Below are positions 53,072-62,378 of a stretch of 64,000 bases of DNA, in pieces. This DNA comes from DASRHD01 sp035485575. Lineage in GTDB: Bacteria > Verrucomicrobiota > Verrucomicrobiia > Opitutales > Opitutaceae. The stretch covers positions 1 to 64,000 of the forward strand of contig DATHNW010000010.1 of the NCBI GenBank assembly GCA_035485575.1, in the 5' to 3' direction. The notes beneath the pieces were generated by a model. That model was not told the origin of the DNA. It saw only the letters and a program-made list of their open reading frames with translations, and did not search any database. A program made the position numbers and the translations under genes. Within the stretch, counting starts at the first letter, position 1. Every line of letters starts with the position of its first letter.

Positions 53072-54148
53072 TCAGGCGATCTTCCGCGCGGCCAGCTGGG
53101 CGCGCAGGCAAAGTTCGGCGGCCTTGAAGGCGTGCACCTGGGTCATCGCTTTTTCCGTGCGATTCAGGCAGTCGAGGATCAACTCACCGAAAAACGGGAA
53201 GCCGACCGTGCCCTGCACGGGGATGTGCTGTTCGCCTTTGTCATCCACAAGGTAGACATGATCGCCGGACGGATCGCGGGCGACGTCCACGTATTTGCGC
53301 AGCTCGATGTAGCCTTTGGTGCCGAGGATGACGGTGCGGCCGTCGCCCCACGTGCCCAGGCCGTCGGGCGTAAGCCAGTCGACGCGCACGAAGTTCGTAG
53401 CCCCGTTGTTGCCGAGCAGCGAGGCCTCGCCGAAGTCCTCGAATTCAGGCGTGCCGGGATTCGCGAAATTGCCCACTGCGGCGTGCGCGATCTCGGCATC
53501 GGTCGCGCCGGAATAAAAAAGAAATTGTTCGAACTGGTGGCTGCCGATGTCGCAGAGGATGCCGCCGAATTTCGCTTTCTCAAAAAACCACGCCGGGCGA
53601 GACGGCTTGTTCAGCCGGTGCGGACCGAGGCCGATGACCTGGACGACCCGGCCGATGGCGCCGCCGTGTACGAGGCCGCCGGCATAGATGGCGCTCTCCA
53701 CGTGCAGGCGCTCGCTGTAATAAACCATGTATTTGCGGCCGGTGCGCACGACGGCCGCCTTGGCTTTGTCGAGCTGGTCGAGCGAGGTGAACGGCGTCTT
53801 GTCGGTGAAATAATCCTTGCCCGAGGCCAGCACGCGGCACCCGATCGGACCGCGGTCGCATGGCACGGCGGCGGCGGTTACGAGGCGCACCGCCGGATCA
53901 TCGAGGATCTGGCCGGGGTCGTGGGCGGGCTGGGCCTGCGGGAATTTGGCCCGGAAGGCCTCCACTTTTTTCGGATCGGGATCGTAAACCCATTTCAGCT
54001 CGGCGCCGGCCTCCAGCAGGCCGTTGCACTGGCCGTAGATGTGGCCGTGATCCAGGTGCATGGCGGCAAAGACGAATTCACCCGGCTTTACCACGGGGCG
54101 CGGCTTGCCTTTGGGCGCGTAATTCATGCCGTCGGCTTTGGCGCTCAT
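53072..54148 (-). CDS. Gfo/Idh/MocA family oxidoreductase
   Basis: 358 aa. After a short N-terminal extension come FVFAAMHLDHGHIYGQ (dinucleotide loop region, atypical), VYDPDPKKVEAF, DDPAVRLVTAA and FTDKTPFTSLDQ in the position of the usual EKP motif. The later GGILCDIGSHQFEQFL is the D-I-G-x-H catalytic-region signature. Lacking the classical GxGxxG, it belongs to a divergent branch. Starts 4 bp after def. Confidence 0.87.
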   Translation of the reverse strand: MSAKADGMNYAPKGKPRPVVKPGEFVFAAMHLDHGHIYGQCNGLLEAGAELKWVYDPDPKKVEAFRAKFPQAQPAHDPGQILDDPAVRLVTAAAVPCDRGPIGCRVLASGKDYFTDKTPFTSLDQLDKAKAAVVRTGRKYMVYYSERLHVESAIYAGGLVHGGAIGRVVQVIGLGPHRLNKPSRPAWFFEKAKFGGILCDIGSHQFEQFLFYSGATDAEIAHAAVGNFANPGTPEFEDFGEASLLGNNGATNFVRVDWLTPDGLGTWGDGRTVILGTKGYIELRKYVDVARDPSGDHVYLVDDKGEQHIPVQGTVGFPFFGELILDCLNRTEKAMTQVHAFKAAELCLRAQLAARKIA

Positions 54149-54152
54149 AAGG

Positions 54153-54719
54153 TCACCCTTTGGCCGCGGCCCGGGTTTGTTTCTTCAATTCGCGAATGGC
54201 CGGATCGAGCTTGGTCCGCGTTTTTTTGTCCATGCGATCGATGAACAGCAAGCCGTTGAGATGATCGGCCTCGTGTTGGATGCAGCGCGCGAAGAGCCCA
54301 TTGCAGCTTAGCATATGCGGCGTGCCGTGTTCGTCCTGGAATTTTACCGTGATGGCCTCGGGCCGCGACACGTCGCCGCGGATGCCGGGAAACGACAGGC
54401 AGCCTTCCTCCACGGCCTCGATCGGCTCTGGCATCGCGGCGATCTGGGGATTGGCGATGACCATCGGCATGAACAGGTCCAGCGGTGGTGTCGCCCCGTC
54501 GAGCCGCCAGTCGAAATCGACCTGGGCAACGCGCAAATCGACGACGCACAATTGCAGCGCGCGGCCGACCTGCTGGGCGGCCAGTCCGATGCCTCCGGCC
54601 TCGTGCATGGTCTCGACCATGTCGGCTGCCAGCCGCGCGAGGGCCGGGTCGAAAGTTTTAATTTTCTCACCTTTTTTGCGTAGAATGGAGTCGTCGTAAT
54701 GAACAATTCGCAGCAGCAT
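54153..54719 (-). CDS. def: Peptide deformylase
   Basis: 188 aa from the ATG at 54719. All three motifs are intact: GGIGLAAQQ (42-50), EGCLS with metal ligand Cys107, and HEADH with His149, Glu150 and His153. It removes the formyl group from nascent proteins. It heads the minus-strand run def, oxidoreductase, adenosyltransferase, DUF6580, and is divergent from the ExbB-like gene with 88 bp between starts. Confidence 0.96.
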   Translation of the reverse strand: MLLRIVHYDDSILRKKGEKIKTFDPALARLAADMVETMHEAGGIGLAAQQVGRALQLCVVDLRVAQVDFDWRLDGATPPLDLFMPMVIANPQIAAMPEPIEAVEEGCLSFPGIRGDVSRPEAITVKFQDEHGTPHMLSCNGLFARCIQHEADHLNGLLFIDRMDKKTRTKLDPAIRELKKQTRAAAKG

Positions 54720-54807
54720 GGGTCGAGAGAAGGCTGCAGCGTGGGTTTTGGCCCGGGCTGCGGCAAATAAATTTGTTTCAGCTTTCCCTGTTGTCCAGAC
54801 TCCGCCC

Positions 54808-56508
54808 ATGAGCGCATCGACTGCCAGCGCGTCACGTTTTCCGCCGGCGAGCGCGTTCGCGCTGGCCGCGGCGGGCCTTATGCTGATTGTCGCGGCTTGG
54901 ATGCTGCCGGTGAACCTGAAGTCGGTCAGCCCGGCGCTGCTCAAGGCGGCGGGCGCGGGCACGCCGTCACTCGCGGAGTTCGGGCGGCAGCTTGTCGAAT
55001 CGGAAAAGATCGGCCCGGCGGCGCTCGTGCTTGCCGCGGCGCAGGCGGTGGGCGATGCGCAAGCACCGCAGCTTGCGGGCGATCTCGCAAAACTTACCGC
55101 CCGCCAGCCGGAATTTGTCGCCTGGGGCGGCTGGGACCCGTTTATCGATCCGCTGTTCAAACTCCGCGAAAACACCGGCCGGGGCGCGAGCACGCCGGTG
55201 CTGACGTTTTTCATCACGGAAAAGGCGCGCCTCTCCTTGCGCGACTATCTCGCCGGCTCGCGCTCGCTCGGCGTGCAGGACGTCCTGCAGACCCGCGATA
55301 TCAACACCGCGACGCGCTTTGTCCCCGTCAGCCAGCCCGGCGGCCAGGCGCTGGACTCGGTCATTCTGCTGACGGCCCTGCTCTATCAGGGCGAACATCT
55401 CTCGCCGTCCTTGCAACGCGAACTGCGCAGCCTGGCCGGGCAAGCGCTCGAGAAAAAGGAATTCGGGGAGCTGGAATTGTTTTACCTCGACCTGCTCTCG
55501 CTTGGCCGGCGTCTCGACTGGGGCCAGCTCAGCGAACTGCTCAGCCGCACGAACAACACGAAGACGGTCGGCGAATACGCGCATCTCGCGCGCGTCGCGC
55601 CCGACCAGCTGCCACTTATCTACGCGGCGGCGTTGTTTTCCGACTCGGCTGACCGCGTGGCGAGCTACCTCATCCAATACGGCAAGACTGGGGCGGAGGA
55701 TTTGCGTCTCGCACTGGCGGGCGGACAGGGTGCCGTGCAGCAGCTTTTGTTGCGGCAGGTGCCGGTCAACCGCGAGGCCGGTCCCGCGCTGGGCGAGGCG
55801 GCGACGCTGGCGCTCCTTTATCCGCGGCTGGCCCTGACCGTGAAGTGGCTGGGCTTTTTTGCCGGCGCGTTTTTGCTGTTTCGCGCCTTGGACAGCTGGC
55901 TGTTTGCGTTCGGCGGCGGTGAAGAGGGCGGCAGCGCCACGCTGCCGCGCTTCAAAAGCGGCGCGCTCGCGCTGTTTGCCGCGCTGTTGCTTGTGATCGC
56001 CACCGAGCCCTTTCTCCTGAATGCTGCGCCGCCTTCGGAATACCGCTTTCGCATTGTCATCCCCGTGCTGGCCAACATCGCCACGCCGTCCGCCCAACAA
56101 CCTTCAACCTCCGCTCATCCCAATATGGACACATCGACAATCATCTCCATCGGCGTCTTTGCCCTGCTGCAGGTGGTCACCTACCTGGTTTGCCTCATGA
56201 AAATCGGCGAGATCGACCGCCAGGATCTTCCAGCCCTGCTCAAGCTGCGGCTCATTGAAAACGAAGAGAACCTCTTCGATAGCGGCCTCTACATCGGCAT
56301 GATGGGCACGGCTACCGCGCTCGTGCTGCAGGTCGTCGGCGTGATCCAGGCCAACCTCCTCGCCGCCTATTCCTCGAATCTTTTCGGCATTGTCTGCGTT
56401 GCGGTGGTGAAAATCCGCCACGTGCGCGGCTACAAGCGCCAGCTCATCCTGCAGAGCCAGGGCCAGGCTGCCTCCACCCCGGTCTCCGCCGTCCCCGCCA
56501 AGGCCTGA
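54808..56508 (+). CDS. Fusion-like membrane protein: helical-repeat domain plus TolQ/ExbB-like C-terminus
   Basis: 566 aa from the ATG at 54808. Residues 1-439: membrane helix (~13-35), a long helical soluble part (~60-335, TPR-like in feel), then two membrane helices (~341-368, ~384-404). Residues 440-566 start with an in-frame ATG (56125) and have TolQ/ExbB topology: TM (~442-464), a charged loop, TM with GLYIGMMGTATALVLQVVG (~493-511; compare the G-x-x-GT motif of TolQ), TM with SSNLFGIVCVAVV, and a basic tail. The junction SAQQPSTSAHPN resembles the heptad-repeat peptides in metH, so two genes may have fused here. Confidence 0.65.
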   Translation: MSASTASASRFPPASAFALAAAGLMLIVAAWMLPVNLKSVSPALLKAAGAGTPSLAEFGRQLVESEKIGPAALVLAAAQAVGDAQAPQLAGDLAKLTARQPEFVAWGGWDPFIDPLFKLRENTGRGASTPVLTFFITEKARLSLRDYLAGSRSLGVQDVLQTRDINTATRFVPVSQPGGQALDSVILLTALLYQGEHLSPSLQRELRSLAGQALEKKEFGELELFYLDLLSLGRRLDWGQLSELLSRTNNTKTVGEYAHLARVAPDQLPLIYAAALFSDSADRVASYLIQYGKTGAEDLRLALAGGQGAVQQLLLRQVPVNREAGPALGEAATLALLYPRLALTVKWLGFFAGAFLLFRALDSWLFAFGGGEEGGSATLPRFKSGALALFAALLLVIATEPFLLNAAPPSEYRFRIVIPVLANIATPSAQQPSTSAHPNMDTSTIISIGVFALLQVVTYLVCLMKIGEIDRQDLPALLKLRLIENEENLFDSGLYIGMMGTATALVLQVVGVIQANLLAAYSSNLFGIVCVAVVKIRHVRGYKRQLILQSQGQAASTPVSAVPAKA

Positions 56509-56529
56509 TCAACCCCTATTTTTCGCGTC

Positions 56530-57954
56530 ATGAACAAGACGCTACTCCTCATCATCGTTGATTTTCTTTTCCTCAACCTCATCGCCCTCACGCGATGGGA
56601 GAAGGCGGAGCCGGTGCGCCCGAATGAGCCGCCCATCCCGCAGGTCGCGGCCAACAACACCGCCTCCACGCAAAATCAGGATCTTGTCGATGTGATGAAG
56701 CAGTCCCTGGCCGACGAGCAGGCCGCGCGTTCCCAGCTTGCCCAGCAGCTTCAGTCCGCGCAGACCACGCTCCAGCAGCGGGACCAGAATGTTTCGCAGC
56801 TCCAGTCCGAAAGGACCCAGCTCACGGCCACGCTGGGCGAAACGCAGCAAAAGGCCCAGGCCCTGGCCCAGCAGGTCACCGCGGCGACCCAGGACGCGAG
56901 CATGACCAAGGAGCAGCTCGCTGCACTGCAAAAGGAACTCGAGGCCAGGCGGGCCGAGGCGGAAAAGCAAAAGCAGGATCTCGCCGCCCTCACCAAGGCC
57001 CAGACCGAGGCCCGGCAAAAAATCGAGGACCTCAATGTCGCGGTCAAGGTCTCCGAGCAGGAAAAGCAGCTCCTGCGCGAGACCGCCGACACGCTCAAGA
57101 CACAGGTCCAGGCCGAGCGGCAGGAGCGGGAAAAAGTCCAGGCCACCACCACGCAGCTGGCACAGGGCGTCGGCCAGCTGGCCGAGAATTCAAGCCGGCT
57201 CACGAAGGAGATTCGCGAGAATACGCCGATCAACGAGAACACGCTGTTTGAGCAATTCCGCGACAACCGTGTGCACACGATCTTTTCGGCCCAGCGGCCG
57301 GTGCTCATCGGCTCGGGCGAGCGCACGAATGACACCAGCACCATCCTCGTGCAGGACGGCCAGGAGGTTTATGCGCTGGTGCACGTTGATGACACGCCTT
57401 TCAGCTTCGGTCCGCAAAGACCCGGCATCGACTGGGCCAGGATCTCGGTGACCCTGTCGAAGCCGCCCAATGAGAGCCCTGTGCAAAAACTGCACTTCCT
57501 TGCGCTGGACCCGCGGGTCATCGCGATTCCGGTCGATCCTGCGCAGGTCACCGTCGATGCCGCCGGGCATCCCAGCGCGCTGGGCGCGAAAGTCTACCAG
57601 ACCGCGCTCGACCCCTTCAAATTTCCCGAGGCGGTGCTCATCAGCAAAGGCGGCAAAGGCTACGGCGAGGTCGCCTTCAAGCTCGATCCCTCGACGCCCG
57701 GCTACGTGAAGATGGACAACCGTTTTTTCAAGCGCCTCTTCGGCGATTTCTCGCCCTCGACCGGCGACCTTGTGCTCAGCAAGACGGGTGAGTTTCTCGG
57801 CATCATGGTCAACAGCGACTACTGTGCTGTCGTGAACAATTTCCTCCCGGAGAGAACCCTCACGACCGGAGACAACATTGCCGGCCAGCATACGGGCGCC
57901 GCCCTCGATACGCTCATCGCGCGTGTGCAGGGCCTGCCGTTCCGCCTGCAGTAG
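56530..57954 (+). CDS. ExbD/MotB-like anchored coiled-coil protein with degenerate protease-like C-terminus
   Basis: 474 aa. A single N-terminal membrane helix carries an Asp in the right place for proton translocation (LLLIIVDFLFLNLIAL, Asp11), as in ExbD/TolR/MotB. A long coiled coil (~50-215) follows, rich in Gln and Glu. The C-terminal ~240 residues are beta-rich; STGDLVLSKTGEFLGIMV recalls the substrate strand region of trypsin-like proteases, but no GDSGG or clear triad is present. It lies 21 bp after the ExbB-like gene, so the two likely form one complex. Confidence 0.65.
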   Translation: MNKTLLLIIVDFLFLNLIALTRWEKAEPVRPNEPPIPQVAANNTASTQNQDLVDVMKQSLADEQAARSQLAQQLQSAQTTLQQRDQNVSQLQSERTQLTATLGETQQKAQALAQQVTAATQDASMTKEQLAALQKELEARRAEAEKQKQDLAALTKAQTEARQKIEDLNVAVKVSEQEKQLLRETADTLKTQVQAERQEREKVQATTTQLAQGVGQLAENSSRLTKEIRENTPINENTLFEQFRDNRVHTIFSAQRPVLIGSGERTNDTSTILVQDGQEVYALVHVDDTPFSFGPQRPGIDWARISVTLSKPPNESPVQKLHFLALDPRVIAIPVDPAQVTVDAAGHPSALGAKVYQTALDPFKFPEAVLISKGGKGYGEVAFKLDPSTPGYVKMDNRFFKRLFGDFSPSTGDLVLSKTGEFLGIMVNSDYCAVVNNFLPERTLTTGDNIAGQHTGAALDTLIARVQGLPFRLQ

Positions 57955-58006
57955 GCGGCGTTTCTTCCAGGGCGCGCGGCCCATCCTGGAGGCTCGGGCA
58001 GCGACA

Positions 58007-58669
58007 TCAGGAGGAGCATGTGCCCGAACCGGGCCGGCTGAAGAACGCGCTGCGCACGAGCTCGCGCTGAAACTCACGCTTATCCTTGCGCGTGAAACCG
58101 GCTGCAAGGATGAGCTCCTCCGCCGGCGGCAGCGTTCGGGCGGGCAGTCCTGTCTGCCAGCGGAAAAATGCATACAAGAGGGCGACCCAAGCCCGTGCGC
58201 GCAGCCGGGCCACGCCACGCGGTGGCAGGCTGAAATCGGCCCACAGCCAGCATGCTCCCGGCTGCAAGCTTGCGGTCACGCGGCGCACAATGTCTGCCGC
58301 CTGCTCCGCGGTGAAACAGTCGAGAAAGAATAACGTGACGACGGCGTCGTAGCGCGCGAGCGGCAATTCGGCGGCCAGCAGGTCAGCACAGCGAAAAGTC
58401 ACGCGCTCCCGCGCTTCCGGCGGCAACCTGGCCGCGGACCGGGCCAGCATGGCCGGGCTGAGATCGAGGCAGTCGATGTGCGCGGCCGGCGCGGCGCGGA
58501 TGAGTTGCGCAAGGCAACGGCCGTCGCCCTCGCCCAGCACGAGGACGTGGCGGCAGGCATGCAGCTTCTCCAAGAAGCAAAACCGGGCGCGTTCCAGGTC
58601 ACGGCCGAACGCCAGATATTCGAGTGCGCGGTAGACGCCGGCGAGGCGGTCGAAACTGCGCGGGTTCAT
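58007..58669 (-). CDS. Class I SAM-dependent methyltransferase
   Basis: 220 aa. Motif I HVLVLGEGDGR (~41-51), acidic end of beta-2 in IDCLDLSPAML, motif II-like FRCADLLAAELPLARYDAVV, then LFFLDCF and GACWLWADF. The fold is complete. Substrate unknown; small-molecule methylation is likely. It is followed on the same strand, upstream, by the UbiA-like gene. Confidence 0.88.
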   Translation of the reverse strand: MNPRSFDRLAGVYRALEYLAFGRDLERARFCFLEKLHACRHVLVLGEGDGRCLAQLIRAAPAAHIDCLDLSPAMLARSAARLPPEARERVTFRCADLLAAELPLARYDAVVTLFFLDCFTAEQAADIVRRVTASLQPGACWLWADFSLPPRGVARLRARAWVALLYAFFRWQTGLPARTLPPAEELILAAGFTRKDKREFQRELVRSAFFSRPGSGTCSS

Positions 58670-58753
58670 GGAGCAGTTTTCCCGATCTTGATCGGGGCGG
58701 GCGAACTTCGTTTGTCAGCTATGAGTTGACGCATGGTTTTATGACGCGGTTTT

Positions 58754-59620
58754 TTATCGTTGGAACAGCCACCAGGCCAGCAGCGGCACGAGTGGCGTCA
58801 TCAACGCCACGTCGGCCAGCACGCGTGCGAGCTGGCGGCCGGAGCGGGCATGGGCAAAATCCACCATGCCGAGGAGCACGCCGCTGGTGGCGGCGCAGAG
58901 CGCGGTGGTGCGCGCGATCCTTGTTTCAAGGACCGCGGAACCCGCGGCGAGCGCCGCGAGCAGCCAAGGCAGCGCGTGCACGAGCTGGCGGCCGCGCGGA
59001 TATTGCAAGGCGAGCGAAGTCTGCCCGTGGGCGTGGTCCACTTCGGATTCCCAGAGTGAGATGAGCGCACAATTGGCCAGGCAGAGCGCGCCGAAGAGCA
59101 CGAGGGGTGCGGCGAGCGGCCGCAGGACGCCGGGATCCCGGGCGAGTGGAAAGCATGCCACTCCGGCGGCAAAGAGCAGCGCCACGCACAGTTCCTTCGG
59201 CGCGCGCCAGGGATGTCCCCGGTGCAGGAGCTGGTGCGACAGCAGGTAAACGAGCACAGGTGCGAGCACGAGAAGCCCGGCGGACAGTTCGCGTGAATTC
59301 AGCCGGGTGAAGGCAACGGCGAGCGCCACCGTGAGCACGCCAAGCCACGCGACGAAGGCTGGCCACCGCCGGTGCTGGTAAAACCAGTGCCGCTGCGTGA
59401 GCACCTGGGCTGGCGAGAGCCGCCAGCCCTCGATCCAGCGGTCGGCCGCGTAAGCCAGCCACGTCGCTGCACCGAGGATGAAGACCTGCGGCCACGCCAG
59501 CGGCGTATGGGCGACGCGCGCGAGCAGCCATTGCCACAACAAGGCCACGGCTGGCGCGTCGAGCGAAAGCACGGTGGGCCATTGCCACCAGTGCGGCCGG
59601 CCGGGGACGAAGGATTTCAC
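58754..59620 (-). CDS. UbiA-like polytopic membrane protein
   Basis: 288 aa from GTG 59620; the frame runs to 59710, but that start lies in the loop of a terminator. About eight hydrophobic segments. YAADRWIEGWRL after helix 2 and LISLWESEVDHAHGQ later echo the two Asp-rich motifs of UbiA prenyltransferases (DxxxD type), though both are incomplete. It could be a membrane prenyltransferase or a non-catalytic relative. Confidence 0.68.
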   Translation of the reverse strand: MKSFVPGRPHWWQWPTVLSLDAPAVALLWQWLLARVAHTPLAWPQVFILGAATWLAYAADRWIEGWRLSPAQVLTQRHWFYQHRRWPAFVAWLGVLTVALAVAFTRLNSRELSAGLLVLAPVLVYLLSHQLLHRGHPWRAPKELCVALLFAAGVACFPLARDPGVLRPLAAPLVLFGALCLANCALISLWESEVDHAHGQTSLALQYPRGRQLVHALPWLLAALAAGSAVLETRIARTTALCAATSGVLLGMVDFAHARSGRQLARVLADVALMTPLVPLLAWWLFQR

Positions 59621-59689
59621 GACCGCAGCTTGGACGTGCGTGGCGCGGGTGCCAAATATTTCGCCATCCGAACCAGCCGATACGGCCAA

Positions 59690-59720
59690 CAAAAAACCGC
59701 CAGTATGCACCGGCGGTTTT
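59690..59720 (-). terminator. Terminator of the TonB receptor gene
   Basis: A 9-bp stem AAAACCGCC (59693-59701) / GGCGGTTTT (59712-59720). On the minus strand it is followed by a T run, 25 bp past the receptor's stop. It rules out 59710 as a start for the next gene. Confidence 0.85.
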
Positions 59721-59744
59721 GTTCTGAACTTGGTCGTTGCGAAC

Positions 59745-62051
59745 TCAATGTTCGAGCGTGTACGTCAGATAAAAACCGATCGGATCGCCAACATAGCGAT
59801 CACCGCCCGGGATGATATAGGTCTTATTGAAGACATTTTTCGCCCAAAGGCTGATGCTGTGGCGCAGGGGCGTGTATTTCGTGGTTTTGAACTTATACTG
59901 CAGGCCGAGATCCCACACGGCGAAGGCAGGAGAGTAAACGAGAGCCTGTCCGCTTGTGACCGCCGATTGGCTGTTCTGGGTGTTGACTGGCGCATCGCTA
60001 TTGTAACGCATGCGGACCATGGCGCTGAGGCCGGTCAGCAATTCATATCTGAAGACCGAAGCGAAAGAATGCCTCGGTGTGCCGGACTGGCGGCCCCAGC
60101 CATCGAGTTTGGCATCGGCGGTGCCGAGGCTGACCACGCGGCTGTCCAGGTACGCATAGGCGGCATAGACATAGGCCCGATCGCTGACCTGCCAAGTGGC
60201 ATCGCCTTCAAAGCCTTGCGAGTTAACGCCGCCGATATTCTGTGTGAAGGTATTGCCGAAGATATCAATCGTGGTTTCCGGGATGTTACGCTGCACGGTC
60301 TTGTAGATATCCGCGGTGAGGTTGAGCTTGTTGTCGAGGAAGGCACCCTTCATGCCGGCTTCATAGCCAAGGCTGGTCGTTTTGGTGGCGTCGGTATACA
60401 ACGCGGTGCTGGTGCTGGGAGGCAGGAAGCCCTGGGTTTCATCTGCATAGATGTTCATTTCTTTTGTGATGGCATAGCTTATGCCGGCCTCAATTGCGTC
60501 GTTGTTGCCGTGAACCTTGCTGGTAAGCCCCCAGTAGTCGTCTTTGGCGTAAACTCGATAGTAATCATGCCGATAGGCCGCGGTCAAAAGCAGCTTGTCA
60601 TCAAAGAAGAACGCCTCGTGCGCGAAATCCACCCCTGAGGCGGGAACCGACACGTTCAGCTTGGCATATGATCCGGACGAACCGGTATGCCCATTGACCA
60701 TTGTAGGAAGTGGTTTGGTGCTCAGGGCAAACGTCGAGTAAGTGAAGAACTGGGTATTGACGGGAAGTGCAGGATAGAGCCGGGGATTAAGCACGGATAC
60801 GAAGGTGTCATAAGCACCGCCTTGCGCTGTCGTATTGGATTTTGCTCCAATCTCGTTGCGGCGAATATTGTTATAATAATCGAAAGTGATCAGCGTGGTG
60901 TGTCGGACGGGGCCGGTGTGATAATTCGCGAGGAACTCTCCGGTATAGCTTTCTCCGAATCCGGTGAACTCGCTCCAGGTTTCATTGTTGGCACGGCCGA
61001 TCACATTCTGTCCCGGCGCAAAATTGGAGCGGACGGCGGGATCATATGAAGAGGAATAACCGGCGGAGAGAGTGGTGTTTGGGTACTTATAGACGTTTGC
61101 ACCGGCGCGGAAAGACAGCCAGTCGTTGAACCGGTGTTCGAAAATAACCTCGGCCGTGTTTCTCTGGCGGACCCGGTAGTCCGTTGGAGTCGAATAGTAA
61201 TGATCCTTTAGCTGATAGGCCCAACCGATGAATTTGGCTCCGTTGACGAGGTAGGGCAGGCCCTGGGCATTATTTTGTTCGGTAACCTGATAGCCACCGT
61301 CGAAAAGGATGTCGGTATTTTCGCTCGGTTTGTACATGAGCGTGAGCAGCCATTCGCGGGTCAGATTCCTGTTAACCGGATCCTGAAACCTTCTTTCATA
61401 GTCCTCGACGTCGATCCGGTAGAAAAGCTTGGGTTTTGACCCGAGCCAAAGCGGACCGGAGACGGCAAGATTGGTTTGATTGGTGCCGTAGCTACCCACG
61501 GTAAACTCGGCCTTTTGGTAGGGATGGGTGCTCGGCCTTACGGTATCGAGGAAGACGGTGCCGCCCGGAGATGTCTGGCCGTAAATCATGGCGGCCGGGC
61601 CCTTGATGACGGTGACTTTCTCGAGGCCGTTGCGCGTCCGGGTGCCCAAGGCCGCGAAGCCGTTGCGCAATTGGGTGTTGTTGCCGGTGAAGCCGCGCAA
61701 GGTCTGGCCGCCGCTGAGGTCCGAACCTTGGAGCGAAGGGATGAAATTCATCTCATCGGTGAGATCGAAGATGCCGAAGTCCTGGAAGAATTCCGCATTG
61801 AGCGTGGTGACTGCGTAGGGCAGTTGCTTGAGCGGAGTTTTGATGCGAGAGCCGGCTGCGTCCTCGGTGGGCACATAAGTTTCGCCGGTCTTTGCGCTGA
61901 CGCCGAATTCAGGGAGGGTGAGAACTTCTTCGTTGTTCGCCGATGGGCCGGATTCAGGCGAAGTGGTTTGAGCAAGCAGGCCAGTGGCCAGGGCGAATGC
62001 GATGGTGGCGCCGAAAAGGCAGCGCCTACCGGAAGGATGACGGTAGTTCAT
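59745..62051 (-). CDS. TonB-dependent siderophore-type receptor
   Basis: 768 aa from the ATG at 62051. Signal peptide to ~28, TonB-box region LPEFGVSAKTGE near 50, plug domain with RIKTPLKQLPYAVTTLNAEF, LRGFTGNNTQLRNGF and VIKGPAAMIYGQTSPGG, and a long barrel ending LTYTLEH. The plug resembles FhuA/FpvA-type siderophore receptors, but in this phylum such receptors may also import glycans or other ligands. No iron operator was seen upstream. Confidence 0.88.
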   Translation of the reverse strand: MNYRHPSGRRCLFGATIAFALATGLLAQTTSPESGPSANNEEVLTLPEFGVSAKTGETYVPTEDAAGSRIKTPLKQLPYAVTTLNAEFFQDFGIFDLTDEMNFIPSLQGSDLSGGQTLRGFTGNNTQLRNGFAALGTRTRNGLEKVTVIKGPAAMIYGQTSPGGTVFLDTVRPSTHPYQKAEFTVGSYGTNQTNLAVSGPLWLGSKPKLFYRIDVEDYERRFQDPVNRNLTREWLLTLMYKPSENTDILFDGGYQVTEQNNAQGLPYLVNGAKFIGWAYQLKDHYYSTPTDYRVRQRNTAEVIFEHRFNDWLSFRAGANVYKYPNTTLSAGYSSSYDPAVRSNFAPGQNVIGRANNETWSEFTGFGESYTGEFLANYHTGPVRHTTLITFDYYNNIRRNEIGAKSNTTAQGGAYDTFVSVLNPRLYPALPVNTQFFTYSTFALSTKPLPTMVNGHTGSSGSYAKLNVSVPASGVDFAHEAFFFDDKLLLTAAYRHDYYRVYAKDDYWGLTSKVHGNNDAIEAGISYAITKEMNIYADETQGFLPPSTSTALYTDATKTTSLGYEAGMKGAFLDNKLNLTADIYKTVQRNIPETTIDIFGNTFTQNIGGVNSQGFEGDATWQVSDRAYVYAAYAYLDSRVVSLGTADAKLDGWGRQSGTPRHSFASVFRYELLTGLSAMVRMRYNSDAPVNTQNSQSAVTSGQALVYSPAFAVWDLGLQYKFKTTKYTPLRHSISLWAKNVFNKTYIIPGGDRYVGDPIGFYLTYTLEH

Positions 62052-62378
62052 GGGTAGGTTGGTCGGATGCACGGTTGTAGTCAGGGGAAACAGACGCTGC
62101 GTGCTCCTGCGGACTTGGGGGGAACCGCAGCAAGCGCCTGGATATCAGGCACGATATCGCGGCTTTGACTTTGCGCAGGCAAGAGGCGCGAAGGTTATAC
62201 CGTTAAATAACTCCAATCGGGCCATAGCGGAAATGGACCAGTTTGGGATCATAGCGGTGGCCCTCGTCGCGGAGAAAGGTGTGTTACCGTTGAATTCATG
62301 CACCGGCGCTGATCACATTGCTGCGTTGCCCGAAGAAACGAATTGCCGCGCTGATGACAAAACGGCTGTTTCGGTCGC
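62052..62378. other. Divergent intergenic region, 327 bp
   Basis: Between a TonB receptor gene and a DUF1080 gene. The only structure seen is a small dyad, GTTAT (62194-62198) and ATAAC (62207-62211), which could be an operator. No gene. Confidence 0.5.

Noticed and set aside
53000..54244. A 414-codon open frame on the plus strand
   Set aside because: Antisense to the Gfo/Idh/MocA gene, which has proper motifs and tight operon spacing.
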